Source: Saprospiraceae bacterium (GTDB taxonomy: Bacteria; Bacteroidota; Bacteroidia; Chitinophagales; Saprospiraceae). Taken from it: a stretch of DNA of 64,000 bases. The notes under the pieces were generated by a model. That model ran no database searches, was not told the origin of the DNA, and saw only the letters and a program-made list of their open reading frames with translations. Each line of letters opens with the position of its first letter. Within the stretch, counting starts at the first letter, position 1. The stretch spans positions 38,866 to 102,865 of the forward strand of contig JALHLK010000012.1 in assembly GCA_022844565.1 (NCBI GenBank), written 5' to 3'. A program made the translations under genes and the position numbers. Shown here in pieces: positions 33,220 through 42,809 of the stretch.

Positions 33220-35187
33220 TTATCTTAAACTATTAATATAAGCTGCAATCTTCAATCCATCTTCCTTTTTGACCTGTGGCATAGCAGCCATTGGCACTGC
33301 ATATTCTGGCCAGTTTTTGGGCTCTGGATTATAAATGAGTTGTAAAATACGTTCGTTTGAATATTTTCTTTTAGCTATATCCTTGTAGCCCGGTCCGATT
33401 TGTTTTTTATTTTCATTATGGCAAGCTATACAAGTATATTTTTTTAAAAGTGGCTCAGCTGCAGCTCTTAATTCTTGTTTATTTAAGCCACTACTGTTTG
33501 CAGTAATGCTATTTGATTTGCTGGCAACTGCTTTTGCCTTAGCAGGAGCAACTCGTGTTTTTATAAGTTCTGTCGAGGCTAGTTTACTACCTTCTGGAAT
33601 ATTATTTAATGTATAAAATACGGTAGGATGGAGTAAGTCATTACCATCTTTATCTTTTACTCCTGAAAGCACTAATTCGTGTACGTGGTATTTGGTAAGA
33701 TTAGAAATGACCATTCTTACTTTTGTAGCATCGTCACTAATTTTTACCCCTTCAATTTTTAAAGATTCCTCTTTTACTTGAGGGCTACCATACACAGGAA
33801 AATATTTAAATATAAAAGATCTTCCAACAAAATTATTGAGATTTTTTAGTGTTTTTTCATCTGCTGGCTTTGTAAATACGATCTCAAAACCATCAGGCAT
33901 TGCCCGTACTTCCTTCATTTCAAATGGGGTTTTTCCATTCCAATACAATCTTTGGATACCCTCATTTTTATCACCTGCAGAACCCCAACCTCTATTGGTT
34001 TGGCCTACGATAAGACTACCATCGTTGAGCCAATCCATACGCATAACTCCAGACTGAAAATCACTTCTAAAATCAAAAGCAGCACCTTGATATTCACCAT
34101 TTATTTTTTCTAAGAATATCCGCATGATTTTACTTTGGCCTTGATCTCCAACAAATACTTGACCAGGGAAAGGACCAAATTTGCCTTCTGTCTTATCTAC
34201 TTTGATCTCAGAATTAGAAATACCCAAAATACCGTGAGGCAACCATACTGCTGGCATTTGAAGTTCTGGCAATTTGTCTTTGAGGTCATAAAGTGTTACA
34301 AAGGGCTTGTTTTGGTCATTGTCTGGTTTTATATAGTCACCTTTGTCATTTTTTACTTGCATATGGTCAGCAATACCCTTGTGTTGTTCATAAGTAAGTT
34401 TGACGGGCGAATTGGCTATTTTGTCAGTCCATTTCAATCCTGCTGGATGACCAATGAAACTTCCTTTTTTTACATTCCAGATCGCACCTGAGCCCACCCA
34501 GTCACCTTGATTATCAGAATAGAATAATTCATTATCTATGATACCATAACCCGCTGGAGAACGCATACCCGTAGCAAAAGGTGTCATTTTACCGTCTTTC
34601 GTAATTTTCATAGTCCATCCTCTCATTGGCACTTTGCTTTCGCCTCTCCACCATTCTTGGTCACCAAAAGCTACATTGCCAGTAACGTAATAATCTCCTT
34701 CTGGTGTCAAGGCCGGTCCAAAGCTATATTCATGGTAATGGCCACTCAAAGGCCATGCATAAACCGTCTCATATACATCCGCTATACCGTCTCCATTGGT
34801 ATCTTTAAGTCTTGTCAACTCTCCTCTTTGAGCTACAAGTAGTGCATCATCTTGATAAGTACATCCCAGAGGCTCGTGAAGTCCCGATGCAAAAAGCTTA
34901 TAATTGCATCTTCCATCTTTTGCGGCAATATTTTCTATCATCCACACATTTCCTCTTCTGGTCGATACGGCTACCCTACCATCTGGCAAAGTGGCAACGC
35001 CCCCAATTTCTAAAAGTATGCCTTCGGGTACCGCAAGTGTCACAATGGGATAATAGTCATTTTCTGCGGCAACTCTTAAAGCTGCTTTATTCACAGGTGG
35101 TGCATTTGGATCATCTTGCGCATTCGTTTTTATTGAATTGGATAAGACAATCAAGAATCCTATTAGTACAATATATTTATTTTTCAT
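33220..35187 (-). CDS. Exported beta-propeller protein with C-terminal cytochrome c domain
   Basis: The 655-residue protein has a signal peptide (VLIGFLIVLSNSIKTNAQ). A six-blade propeller resembling sorbosone-dehydrogenase/glucose-dehydrogenase-like folds (GGVATLPDGRVAVSTRRGNV; LKDTNGDGIADVYE) is followed by a mono-haem cytochrome c with CIACH near residue 590 and a distal methionine segment AVPMAAMP. Such proteins sit in the periplasm and may oxidise sugars or pass electrons. It follows the DUF1080 gene by 30 bp on the same strand, a pairing common in Bacteroidota. That fits oxidation of a 3-keto sugar pathway. The substrate is unknown. Confidence 0.88.
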   Translation of the reverse strand: MKNKYIVLIGFLIVLSNSIKTNAQDDPNAPPVNKAALRVAAENDYYPIVTLAVPEGILLEIGGVATLPDGRVAVSTRRGNVWMIENIAAKDGRCNYKLFASGLHEPLGCTYQDDALLVAQRGELTRLKDTNGDGIADVYETVYAWPLSGHYHEYSFGPALTPEGDYYVTGNVAFGDQEWWRGESKVPMRGWTMKITKDGKMTPFATGMRSPAGYGIIDNELFYSDNQGDWVGSGAIWNVKKGSFIGHPAGLKWTDKIANSPVKLTYEQHKGIADHMQVKNDKGDYIKPDNDQNKPFVTLYDLKDKLPELQMPAVWLPHGILGISNSEIKVDKTEGKFGPFPGQVFVGDQGQSKIMRIFLEKINGEYQGAAFDFRSDFQSGVMRMDWLNDGSLIVGQTNRGWGSAGDKNEGIQRLYWNGKTPFEMKEVRAMPDGFEIVFTKPADEKTLKNLNNFVGRSFIFKYFPVYGSPQVKEESLKIEGVKISDDATKVRMVISNLTKYHVHELVLSGVKDKDGNDLLHPTVFYTLNNIPEGSKLASTELIKTRVAPAKAKAVASKSNSITANSSGLNKQELRAAAEPLLKKYTCIACHNENKKQIGPGYKDIAKRKYSNERILQLIYNPEPKNWPEYAVPMAAMPQVKKEDGLKIAAYINSLR

Positions 35188-35217
35188 CTTTTATTAATTT
35201 GTGTTTAAAGGTTTAAA

Positions 35218-37059
35218 TTACCAGCTTAAGAAATAACTTACTACACCATTGTCAGGCACTGTGGCCACTAACTCTTTTTTACCATTGATCTCTCTCACTT
35301 TATGCATACTCAATGTTTGAATATAATAGTTACCGTCAATCAAATAGTTTGTTTCATTTATTTTTTCAATTCGATCACCATGCGCAATTCTAAAGTGTGT
35401 TCCAGGTTTTACATTAGTGACCTTTAAAGATCTAATCATACTATTTGATACAGCATCGGCATAGGATTGATCTTCTACGTCCATACCCTTAATGGTGTAT
35501 TTAAAAGTGGGTGTTTTAGTAAATTCATTGATCACATATCCTTTTGATCTGAATTCTTCATCACCAAAACTTGTAGAGAAGGGAGCTGATTCTGAAGCTA
35601 AAATATCTAATTGAGGCGTGTTGTCTAAATAAATAGCATCTCCCAAAGGTCTAAAAGAACCATCACCTCGGTCATTCCACATTGGTGTAGCATCTACAAA
35701 TTTACCCCTCCATATGCACGACAAAGTACCCAATGCGTTGTCAAAAACATAATTCATTCCTGAAGGATCACCCACACCCACTGTATGAGTACGTCGCAAT
35801 TTATAATCCTTTTTAAAGTCTAAAAATGCTCTTAAAATGATTGGTTCACCTTGCACATTGACGTGAAGTGGAGCCGTGAAGCTTTTAACAAAGTACGATG
35901 AAGGAGCGTGCAGAGGTTGAGGTGCCAATCTATTTGATCCCATAAACAATGCTAAAGCTGGTGACCTCCAAGCATCAGACCTACTGTAAAAAACGTCCAT
36001 CTTATGCTTACCTTTTGTCAAATTAAATGCTGGCTGACTAATTTTATCCCAAAACCACGCACCTGTATTCTTAAATACGATTGCATCATCAATATATACA
36101 GCTAAGTACCCGTTGTATGTCGGTTCAAAATAATATTGATCATCGTAAGGTACATCTATTTCTGTCTTCATATGTAGTGCAAAAAAGTCTTCTACATCTG
36201 AAACTTCCCACGTAAGACCATCTTTTGAAACACCAGACTTTTTAGGAGCTTTATCCTTATAGTCTGTCTCATAAGTGTATGGACCTTCCCAATATTTATA
36301 GCTTACAGGACCAACAGTGATGGGATCATTATCTAAGATTCGATATTTTATATTTTTAAACGCAACGGCACCGTGATCACCTTGTATCATGATTGGGCCT
36401 TTAGCGGTCTCTTTCTTATCAACAGGACCACCCGTAGGTAGAGGTACTTCAATGTTTTCATGAATAATGGCACCATTAACTCTAACTAAATTGAATCGAG
36501 CATTTTGAATTTTTTTACCTGATTTATCAAATCTGGGTGCATTAAAAGAGATATACATCTTTTGCCATAACCCAGGGGCTTTAGCGGCATTGACCATAGG
36601 AGCTTTACCCATGTAAATGTCACCAGGCGTATTTTCCCAGTTTCTATAGATGCCACCAAGGTCAGAATATTTAGGATTTTTTACACCCCAACTATCTAAC
36701 AACTGAATTTCGTATCTTCCTTGTAAATAAAAGCCTGAGTTAGAACCCTTAGGCATCATAAAATCAAATTCAATTTCAATATCACCATGCTCCCAAGCAG
36801 TAAGTAAATGACTTTTTATTTTATCATCATTTCTATTTAAAAGAACGCCAGATCCGTCTGTTGCTTTTATACCTTCATTGCCACTTTTGTTTACATCTTT
36901 TGAAGGATCCATCATCACATCACCGACAATGGCCCAATTGCCAGCCTGCGATTTAAAATTAGATAAATCTTTAAGTGGTAAAGGTTTTAAGGTTTGGCTA
37001 AACGATGTCGATGTTAGAATCAAGCTAGTCATAAAGACTAAGAGTATTCGTTTTTTCAT
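35218..37059 (-). CDS. DUF1080 (3-keto-disaccharide hydrolase) family protein with PA14-like domain
   Basis: This 613-residue exported protein has a signal peptide (VFMTSLILTSTSFSQ). A DUF1080 concanavalin-like domain (about 30-245) contains LLTAWEHGDIEIEFDFMMP, SGFYLQGRYEIQLLDSWG and GPIMIQGDHGAVAFKNIKYR. A PA14-like middle (about 250-390, with YYFEPTYNGYLAVYIDDAIV) and a C-terminal beta domain follow. DUF1080 members hydrolyse 3-keto glycosides or bind glycans. It is cotranscribed with the cytochrome-c protein downstream. It lies at the end of the sigma/FecR/SusCD/GDPD strand run but is separated from it by 0.5 kb. Confidence 0.9.
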   Translation of the reverse strand: MKKRILLVFMTSLILTSTSFSQTLKPLPLKDLSNFKSQAGNWAIVGDVMMDPSKDVNKSGNEGIKATDGSGVLLNRNDDKIKSHLLTAWEHGDIEIEFDFMMPKGSNSGFYLQGRYEIQLLDSWGVKNPKYSDLGGIYRNWENTPGDIYMGKAPMVNAAKAPGLWQKMYISFNAPRFDKSGKKIQNARFNLVRVNGAIIHENIEVPLPTGGPVDKKETAKGPIMIQGDHGAVAFKNIKYRILDNDPITVGPVSYKYWEGPYTYETDYKDKAPKKSGVSKDGLTWEVSDVEDFFALHMKTEIDVPYDDQYYFEPTYNGYLAVYIDDAIVFKNTGAWFWDKISQPAFNLTKGKHKMDVFYSRSDAWRSPALALFMGSNRLAPQPLHAPSSYFVKSFTAPLHVNVQGEPIILRAFLDFKKDYKLRRTHTVGVGDPSGMNYVFDNALGTLSCIWRGKFVDATPMWNDRGDGSFRPLGDAIYLDNTPQLDILASESAPFSTSFGDEEFRSKGYVINEFTKTPTFKYTIKGMDVEDQSYADAVSNSMIRSLKVTNVKPGTHFRIAHGDRIEKINETNYLIDGNYYIQTLSMHKVREINGKKELVATVPDNGVVSYFLSW

Positions 37060-37216
37060 GTGCTTTAAATGATTTTTTATTTTAGCCCGTAAACTTAAGA
37101 TTATTGGTCAAATAATGGTGCAACTTTAAATGATTTTTTAAAATATATTGTGAAAGTGGGCGGCTGAGGTTGCGTACCCAAGTTGTGGTCAGTAGCTGAT
37201 TTGAAGATCCTTAACT

Positions 37217-37470
37217 CCCATTTGGTCAAAAGAAAATTTATTATGAAGCTACATGGAGTTTTTGAACTATAAAGTTTTTTAAACTGAAAGACGAAACTTT
37301 CAGTTTGGTCTTAAATTGGTGCATTAATACCAATTATATCCGGAGTTCATCCTTTATTCTATCAATGATGCGGCATTTGATAAAATGGCCCATTTTACCT
37401 CGTAAGAAAGTTTTGAAACGGGGATAATCGCACTTTAAGCCCTCATGTCAAAGATCATTGACCTATATCG
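37217..37470 (-). mobile_element. Decayed structured element, copy C (reverse orientation)
   Basis: Read on the minus strand, it aligns with copy A at 17475-17710: CTTTGACATGAGGG, TTAAAGTGC, AAAGGATGA, AATTGGT...ACCAATT and ACTGAAAG blocks occur in the same order. The second hairpin is a perfect 10-bp stem (AAACTGAAAG at 37281-37290 with CTTTCAGTTT at 37297-37306). The ends are degraded, with TTAAC at 37211-37215 in place of TTAAA. The rest of the 37060-37542 spacer shows no gene, and no promoter was recognised in it. Confidence 0.7.
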
Positions 37471-37542
37471 ATTTAAAAAAGAATGATACTCAAAACAAAG
37501 TATTAAAATAAATGTCCATTTATAGATATGTAATACAATTTA

Positions 37543-38892
37543 TTAATTCTCAACCTTGGCCTTCCATACTGACAAAGCAATGATTACTGAAAGAATTGCT
37601 GAGCCTAACCAAAAATACTTGGCGACTGAAAAGTCGTAAACAATTTGATTATTTAAAGTGGTTTGACTATTACTTATAAGAAAGCCACTCAACAGTTCCT
37701 GAATACCAGCACCAATATAACTTGCAATCCCCACTAGTCCCATTGCAGCACCTGTAGCATTTTTAGGTGACAAATCTACAGCCATAAGTCCTCCTAAGAA
37801 TGTTATTAGCACTCCTATAGCAAAGCCATGAATCAACATTGCTATTACATCCGTTGTAAAATTAGCGTTGGGATAAAATAAAAATAAAGTCAAGGATAAA
37901 AAATTGAGCAATCCCGATATTAATGCTGGAGCATTTCGACTTCCACTAAAGAGCCTATCAGAAATTAAACCTGATACAGCGGTTCCCAAGATTCCGGTAA
38001 TAGCCGTCATGCCGATAATCTCACTAGCTTCAATATTACTATATCCCTTTTCTGTCTGTGCGTAAAATATACCCCAACTTTCTATGGCATAACGACTGAT
38101 ATACATGAATGCACTTGATAGTGCCAAAAGCCATATAAAGGGGTTTCTTAACATCGATTTTTGTGAAGTCACCACATTACTTTTCTCAAAATTTGTGTTC
38201 GTATCATCCGCTTTAGCTTCATTATGATCAACGGGAGGAAGGCCTCTGCTTCCGGGACTGTCAAATAAAAATAATTTGATCATGACTGCACCGAGTAAAC
38301 CCGCAATACCTGCACCCCAAAATCCCCACTGCCATCCTCCCACACTAATCAAAAAAGGAAGTAAGGTGAAAGTTATGGCCTTACCAATATTGTGGCTGGC
38401 ACTCCATATACCGTAATAAGTTCCTCTTTCATTTACTTTAAACCAACGAGTCAAGGCTACAACACAAGGTGCCGCCCCTTGAGACTGAAACCAGCCACTT
38501 AAGCCCCAAATGACCATAAATACCATAAAGTTTGGAAAGAATCCCAAAATGAGGTTGCACAAGGCTGTTGCCATTAAACCAAAGGATATAAAACGATTGA
38601 TATTTCTGCCATCAGCAAAAAAGCCATTTAATAATTTACCAATAGCATAGGTAAAAAAGAGTGCGGAGCCTATAGTGCCAAGCTGTCCTGCTGAGAAAAT
38701 TTGCTCGTCTAGAAGTGGCTTTTTTAGTACACTTAAGCTGAGTCGACATACATAAAAAAGAGCATACCCTAATGTGGCAGACAGAAATACGCTCCATTTT
38801 GATACAAAATATTTTTTCTTAATTTCTTCATTCGTGCCTGTGACGGGTATAGATGGAAAGGGTTCAAAAAAATTCAGTAACTTTCTTTTCAT
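37543..38892 (-). CDS. MFS transporter of the organophosphate:phosphate antiporter (GlpT/UhpT) type
   Basis: The 449-residue protein has 12 membrane segments with the GlpT/UhpT signature near the start (FVSKWSVFLSATLGYALFYVCRLS) and the GKLLNGFFADGRNINRF motif after helix 2. There is a central loop and a long C-terminal half (YISRYAIESWGIFYAQTEKG). GlpT-type carriers import glycerol-3-phosphate or sugar phosphates in exchange for phosphate. It follows two glycerophosphodiester phosphodiesterase genes on the same strand, whose product is glycerol-3-phosphate. That substrate is therefore the best inference. Confidence 0.9.
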   Translation of the reverse strand: MKRKLLNFFEPFPSIPVTGTNEEIKKKYFVSKWSVFLSATLGYALFYVCRLSLSVLKKPLLDEQIFSAGQLGTIGSALFFTYAIGKLLNGFFADGRNINRFISFGLMATALCNLILGFFPNFMVFMVIWGLSGWFQSQGAAPCVVALTRWFKVNERGTYYGIWSASHNIGKAITFTLLPFLISVGGWQWGFWGAGIAGLLGAVMIKLFLFDSPGSRGLPPVDHNEAKADDTNTNFEKSNVVTSQKSMLRNPFIWLLALSSAFMYISRYAIESWGIFYAQTEKGYSNIEASEIIGMTAITGILGTAVSGLISDRLFSGSRNAPALISGLLNFLSLTLFLFYPNANFTTDVIAMLIHGFAIGVLITFLGGLMAVDLSPKNATGAAMGLVGIASYIGAGIQELLSGFLISNSQTTLNNQIVYDFSVAKYFWLGSAILSVIIALSVWKAKVEN

Positions 38893-39057
38893 TTTTAATA
38901 AATTGATGATTATATTGTACTTATGAATTTACAAAATACAACATACATGTAGGAAAATACACTTTTGGCATATTCGGGTAAAAGGTGCCAATAGCAGACA
39001 TATAAACTAAATAATGGGTTTATTAAGTTAGCTAAAATCCTTGATCTGAATAGATGT

Positions 39058-40050
39058 CTATGAGGTTTTAACTTTCAATTCGTGTGATGGGCGAAGTCCT
39101 TTTTTACGTAAATATTTTAACAATTCAAAAGGTCTATCGGTTTGTATAATGGTGACTCCATGCCTGATAAGCCAACCCCAACTTTCATCAGGCTGGTCTT
39201 GTTCTACTGCTCTATTATCATCATGAACCCCGTTGTGCTCAGGCCATAAAGCATTCAACCATAGATGGATTCCTGACGCTTTTACGGCCTTCATCCATTT
39301 TACAAATGGTATTGTGTCAACAGCGAAAGTAGGGTGCATAATAACATTCTTTCTATCGCTGTATGATTTTAATAAATTCTGCGCTTTTAGAGTATCATTT
39401 GGAAACCCAAGCAAATTCAACATCACATTATCGTTCATACCTTGAAGATTACGAGCCAATAAACTATCGGTTGTCATGGCAGGAATATTATAAATAATCT
39501 GATGAACCATATCCATTTTAATAAAGGCTGCCATAGCTTGTTCAAAATATGGAAATCCTTTATCTATGCAAATGACTACCTTGTTTTTAGCCTCAGCTAA
39601 GAATTCATCTAAAGTTGGAATGAGGTGAATGGTAGTGTGACCTGCTCCGTCTTTTAATCGCAATTGCTTTATCTCTGCTAAAGTATAATCTTCTGGTTTT
39701 CCCTTTCCAGACGTAGTACGGTCTAAAGTATTGTCATGCAATATAATAAGATGCTTATCTTTTGTCAATTTTAGATCGCATTCTACAATATCAACTCCCA
39801 TTTTTATGCAGTTCTTAAGTCCCTGTAATGAGTTTTCAGGGGCATTTCTCCAATCTCCTCTATGGGCAGATATTAAGATAACCTTCTCATCAGGATACTT
39901 TAATATTTTGATAACCTCATTCATTGGGGAAGTTTGTAGCAAGGTTTTACTCGTGGTACAACTACTATACACTAAAGAATGAAAAACAATAAACATGAAT
40001 AGATGAAACCTGCCAAAGAACAAATGCTTTTTGTCGTTTATTTTAACCAT
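39058..40050 (-). CDS. Glycerophosphodiester phosphodiesterase
   Basis: This 330-residue exported protein has a signal region with a possible lipobox (FHSLVYSSC) and the GDPD TIM barrel. The catalytic histidine is in ISAHRGDWRNAPENS, the metal-binding acidic pair in DIVECDLKLTKD and the second histidine in IILHDNTLDRTTSG. A LWLNALWPEHNG loop lies near the end. It releases glycerol-3-phosphate from glycerophosphodiesters such as deacylated phospholipids. Its start overlaps the PKD-GDPD gene by 13 bp, so the two are coupled. Confidence 0.93.
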   Translation of the reverse strand: MVKINDKKHLFFGRFHLFMFIVFHSLVYSSCTTSKTLLQTSPMNEVIKILKYPDEKVILISAHRGDWRNAPENSLQGLKNCIKMGVDIVECDLKLTKDKHLIILHDNTLDRTTSGKGKPEDYTLAEIKQLRLKDGAGHTTIHLIPTLDEFLAEAKNKVVICIDKGFPYFEQAMAAFIKMDMVHQIIYNIPAMTTDSLLARNLQGMNDNVMLNLLGFPNDTLKAQNLLKSYSDRKNVIMHPTFAVDTIPFVKWMKAVKASGIHLWLNALWPEHNGVHDDNRAVEQDQPDESWGWLIRHGVTIIQTDRPFELLKYLRKKGLRPSHELKVKTS

Positions 40051-41207
40051 AGTGATTGATTTTTTAGAAAATTTATTATTTCTGAGGGGTAATCGGTTTG
40101 AATAATAGAAACCTGATTATCCATAAGATTTGAAATAACAGGGTCTCTTCCTGCCGAAGGAGGCACATCTGCACTGTTAACATAAGCATTTGCCCATAGC
40201 TTAATACCAGCTTTTGTTGGTTCATTGGTATAAAGTGGGCTCAGTGTAGATGATGAAAGATGCCAGACCACCGCCCCAGGTCTCAGATTTACAGCATTGC
40301 TATAGTCAGTGGCATTGCCAGCACCTAGAAGGATATTTACGGTTTTGTCTATTTTTAAGAGACTTTCTGCAGACTGAGCAGATGTGGTATAGATCAAGAC
40401 CATATCAATCATATTAAGAGCTGCAACCGTATTGTAGATTTTATTGAAAAAAAATGGCGTATTAAGTTTTGACCCATCTATAGCTACATAAATTTTGCCC
40501 TTTGCCGCTTCAAGATATTCTTTTAATGTTGGAATAGCTATGTTTGTTACTATCCCTTTATGCATCAACTTTAATTGTTTAAGTTCTTTTAGTGTTTTTT
40601 CAGCTACGGCAACATTTTGATTAGTAGTTCGACCAGTATTCGCATCGTGCATGGCTACCAGTTCATTATCTAAGGTAAGTCTTACATCTATTTCTGTAAG
40701 ATTCACATTATGCACAGCTGCATCGAGTAGCGATTCAACAGAGTTTTCAGGATAATCCAGAGTATAACCTCGATGAGCAGCAACCATCACCTTAGGATAC
40801 AACATGGATAACTTTTCTTTTATGCTTATAAGATTGCCATACTCTGGTAATCTATCATTTTTAACTAATATCCTCTTACTATATTCGGCCGTTTTGCCAG
40901 ATTTACTTTTAACCGTCAATTTCACCAAAAAACTTCCTGCAAAATTAAATGTATGCGATGTACTTTTTGAAAACACTATAGGAGCACCATCAGCAAAATC
41001 CCATTGCCAAGAGACAATTCCACTCTCAACATTATTTGTAGTACCGACAAATGATATAGGTTTATTTATCGTTGTTTCCTCCGCACTTGTTGAAAATGAA
41101 ACCAATAACATTTCTTCATTCGAAACACCTTGATTCATAGAGGAGTCACATTGTATCATAATGACACTAATAAGCAAAAGGGCAAGTTTTAATTGAAAAT
41201 TTTGCAT
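40038..41207 (-). CDS. PKD-domain glycerophosphodiester phosphodiesterase lipoprotein
   Basis: The 389-residue protein begins with a lipoprotein signal (LALLLISVIMIQC). A PKD domain follows (about 30-115: GIVSWQWDFADGAPIVFS, HTFNFAGSFLVKLTV). The GDPD barrel is complete, with AAHRGYTLDYPENSVES, LTEIDVRLTLDNELVAMHD and a C-terminal IIQTDYPSEI. Surface anchoring with a PKD spacer suggests it cuts polymers or bound diesters outside the cell before SusCD uptake. It lies between SusD (217 bp upstream) and the plain GDPD. Confidence 0.92.
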   Translation of the reverse strand: MQNFQLKLALLLISVIMIQCDSSMNQGVSNEEMLLVSFSTSAEETTINKPISFVGTTNNVESGIVSWQWDFADGAPIVFSKSTSHTFNFAGSFLVKLTVKSKSGKTAEYSKRILVKNDRLPEYGNLISIKEKLSMLYPKVMVAAHRGYTLDYPENSVESLLDAAVHNVNLTEIDVRLTLDNELVAMHDANTGRTTNQNVAVAEKTLKELKQLKLMHKGIVTNIAIPTLKEYLEAAKGKIYVAIDGSKLNTPFFFNKIYNTVAALNMIDMVLIYTTSAQSAESLLKIDKTVNILLGAGNATDYSNAVNLRPGAVVWHLSSSTLSPLYTNEPTKAGIKLWANAYVNSADVPPSAGRDPVISNLMDNQVSIIQTDYPSEIINFLKNQSLWLK

Positions 41208-41423
41208 CTTATATTACATATTTGATTTTGGGGTATCTTGTATTGGTAAAAAAAAATGCACTGTGCAAGATACAGAGGTATTTTGTTCCCGAAAAGTTTC
41301 TCAGTAATATTACCTGTAAAAAACAGAAGTCAAACCTAGTACCTTGAGAAACAAAATAAGAACTTCCTCTCAATAGATAAGTCAAACTTGACAGTGCATT
41401 CACTTTCAAATCGTTTACATTAA

Positions 41424-42782
41424 TTAATTGTAGCCAGGATTTTGGGTATACTTTGCTAAATCAAGTTCTAAGAGTGGTATTGGGTAATATAACAGATAAT
41501 TACGACCATTAAGAGAGGGTAAAAGATCTAACCTTTTAGTTCTTTTTATGTCAAACCAGCGGTACCCTTCACCATAAAACTCGCGATTTCTTTCGTCAAG
41601 TATCAGGTTTTGGAATTCTATTTCAGTCAATGCTGCAATTATTCCCGGAGCGGTGGGGGTAGTGTATCTTGCAGCCAAATAAGGAGCCAAAGTGGTTTGG
41701 GCTGCTACACTAGGACCCTGTGCTTCGGCTTTAATCAGGAACATTTCAGATAATCTACAAACAATCACTGGTGTTGCATCGGCATTGGTCGTTGTAACCA
41801 ATTGCTGGCCTGACTTACCATTAGGGAATTTAATCAGTCTGGTATTGTCATTTGAAAAAACAGCTCTTCTTCTTTTATCACCCACTCTATTCGGAGCGTC
41901 CCTATATAGATTGGTAAAGAGATTTAGATTGGGAGAATAATTCCACGTTGGATCTACATCATTTACTAATTGATAATACAGTTTTCTATTGTTAGTGTTG
42001 TTATTGACAAAAGCAAAAACCACCTCTCTACTTGTGGTATTGGCCACAAAATTGGTGGCAAAACTACTTGAATCTGAGGTGAGGTTAAATCTACCAGAAT
42101 TGATAACTAAATCTGCATAAGTGATTGCATTTTGCTTATCACCATTATCTAAATAAACTCTTGATAGTAAAGCCTGAACAGCTTGTTTTGAAACGAAAAA
42201 TTTATTGGATAAATCTGGGATTAAGATTTCGGCTGCTTTCAAGTCAGCAATAATCTGTGCCCAAACTTCGCCTTCGCTTGAACGCTGCACTACCTCAAAA
42301 GTTCTAGATGTCAAAAGAGGAACACCTCCCCATCGGGTAACAAGCTGATAATATAACAAAGCCCTAAAATACAATGCTTCACCTTTGTAAGTCTGAACCA
42401 ATGGATTATTCACTGTAGATTTTTCTATAGTCTCCAATAGAAAATTTACATCTGCAATAGGATTGTAAGCCCTTCTCCATAATGTTAACAGATTATTATC
42501 AGAAGGAGCCATATTGGCCGCATCTACTAAGCTAAATCCAGGACCTCCTCTAAAATTTTCTGATTTCACATCAAAATCAAAGGCAAATCCAAAAAATCCA
42601 GCCTCAACTTGTGCATATACTCCATTGCGAAGCTTACCTAAATCAGTATCACTCAATTGCTCCTGAAGTATTCCATTTTTAGGCTTGACTTCGTCCAATT
42701 CCTTAGAACAACCTAACAATGTGATACCTATAAAGAGGATTAAGGTAAATTTTTGCGAAATATATTTGTTATTATTTTTCAT
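41424..42782 (-). CDS. SusD/RagB-family outer-membrane lipoprotein
   Basis: The 452-residue protein has a lipoprotein signal (LILFIGITLLGC). SusD motifs are GEALYFRALLYYQLVTRWGGVPLL near residue 130, an AVQALLSRVYLDNGDKQNAI TPR and the C-terminal LDERNREFYGEGYRWFDIKR. It pairs with the SusC gene 27 bp upstream. With the two GDPD genes downstream it presumably binds a glycerophosphodiester-containing substrate. Confidence 0.95.
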   Translation of the reverse strand: MKNNNKYISQKFTLILFIGITLLGCSKELDEVKPKNGILQEQLSDTDLGKLRNGVYAQVEAGFFGFAFDFDVKSENFRGGPGFSLVDAANMAPSDNNLLTLWRRAYNPIADVNFLLETIEKSTVNNPLVQTYKGEALYFRALLYYQLVTRWGGVPLLTSRTFEVVQRSSEGEVWAQIIADLKAAEILIPDLSNKFFVSKQAVQALLSRVYLDNGDKQNAITYADLVINSGRFNLTSDSSSFATNFVANTTSREVVFAFVNNNTNNRKLYYQLVNDVDPTWNYSPNLNLFTNLYRDAPNRVGDKRRRAVFSNDNTRLIKFPNGKSGQQLVTTTNADATPVIVCRLSEMFLIKAEAQGPSVAAQTTLAPYLAARYTTPTAPGIIAALTEIEFQNLILDERNREFYGEGYRWFDIKRTKRLDLLPSLNGRNYLLYYPIPLLELDLAKYTQNPGYN

Positions 42783-42809
42783 ATATAGAATTTTAATAAT
42801 ATTTAAAAA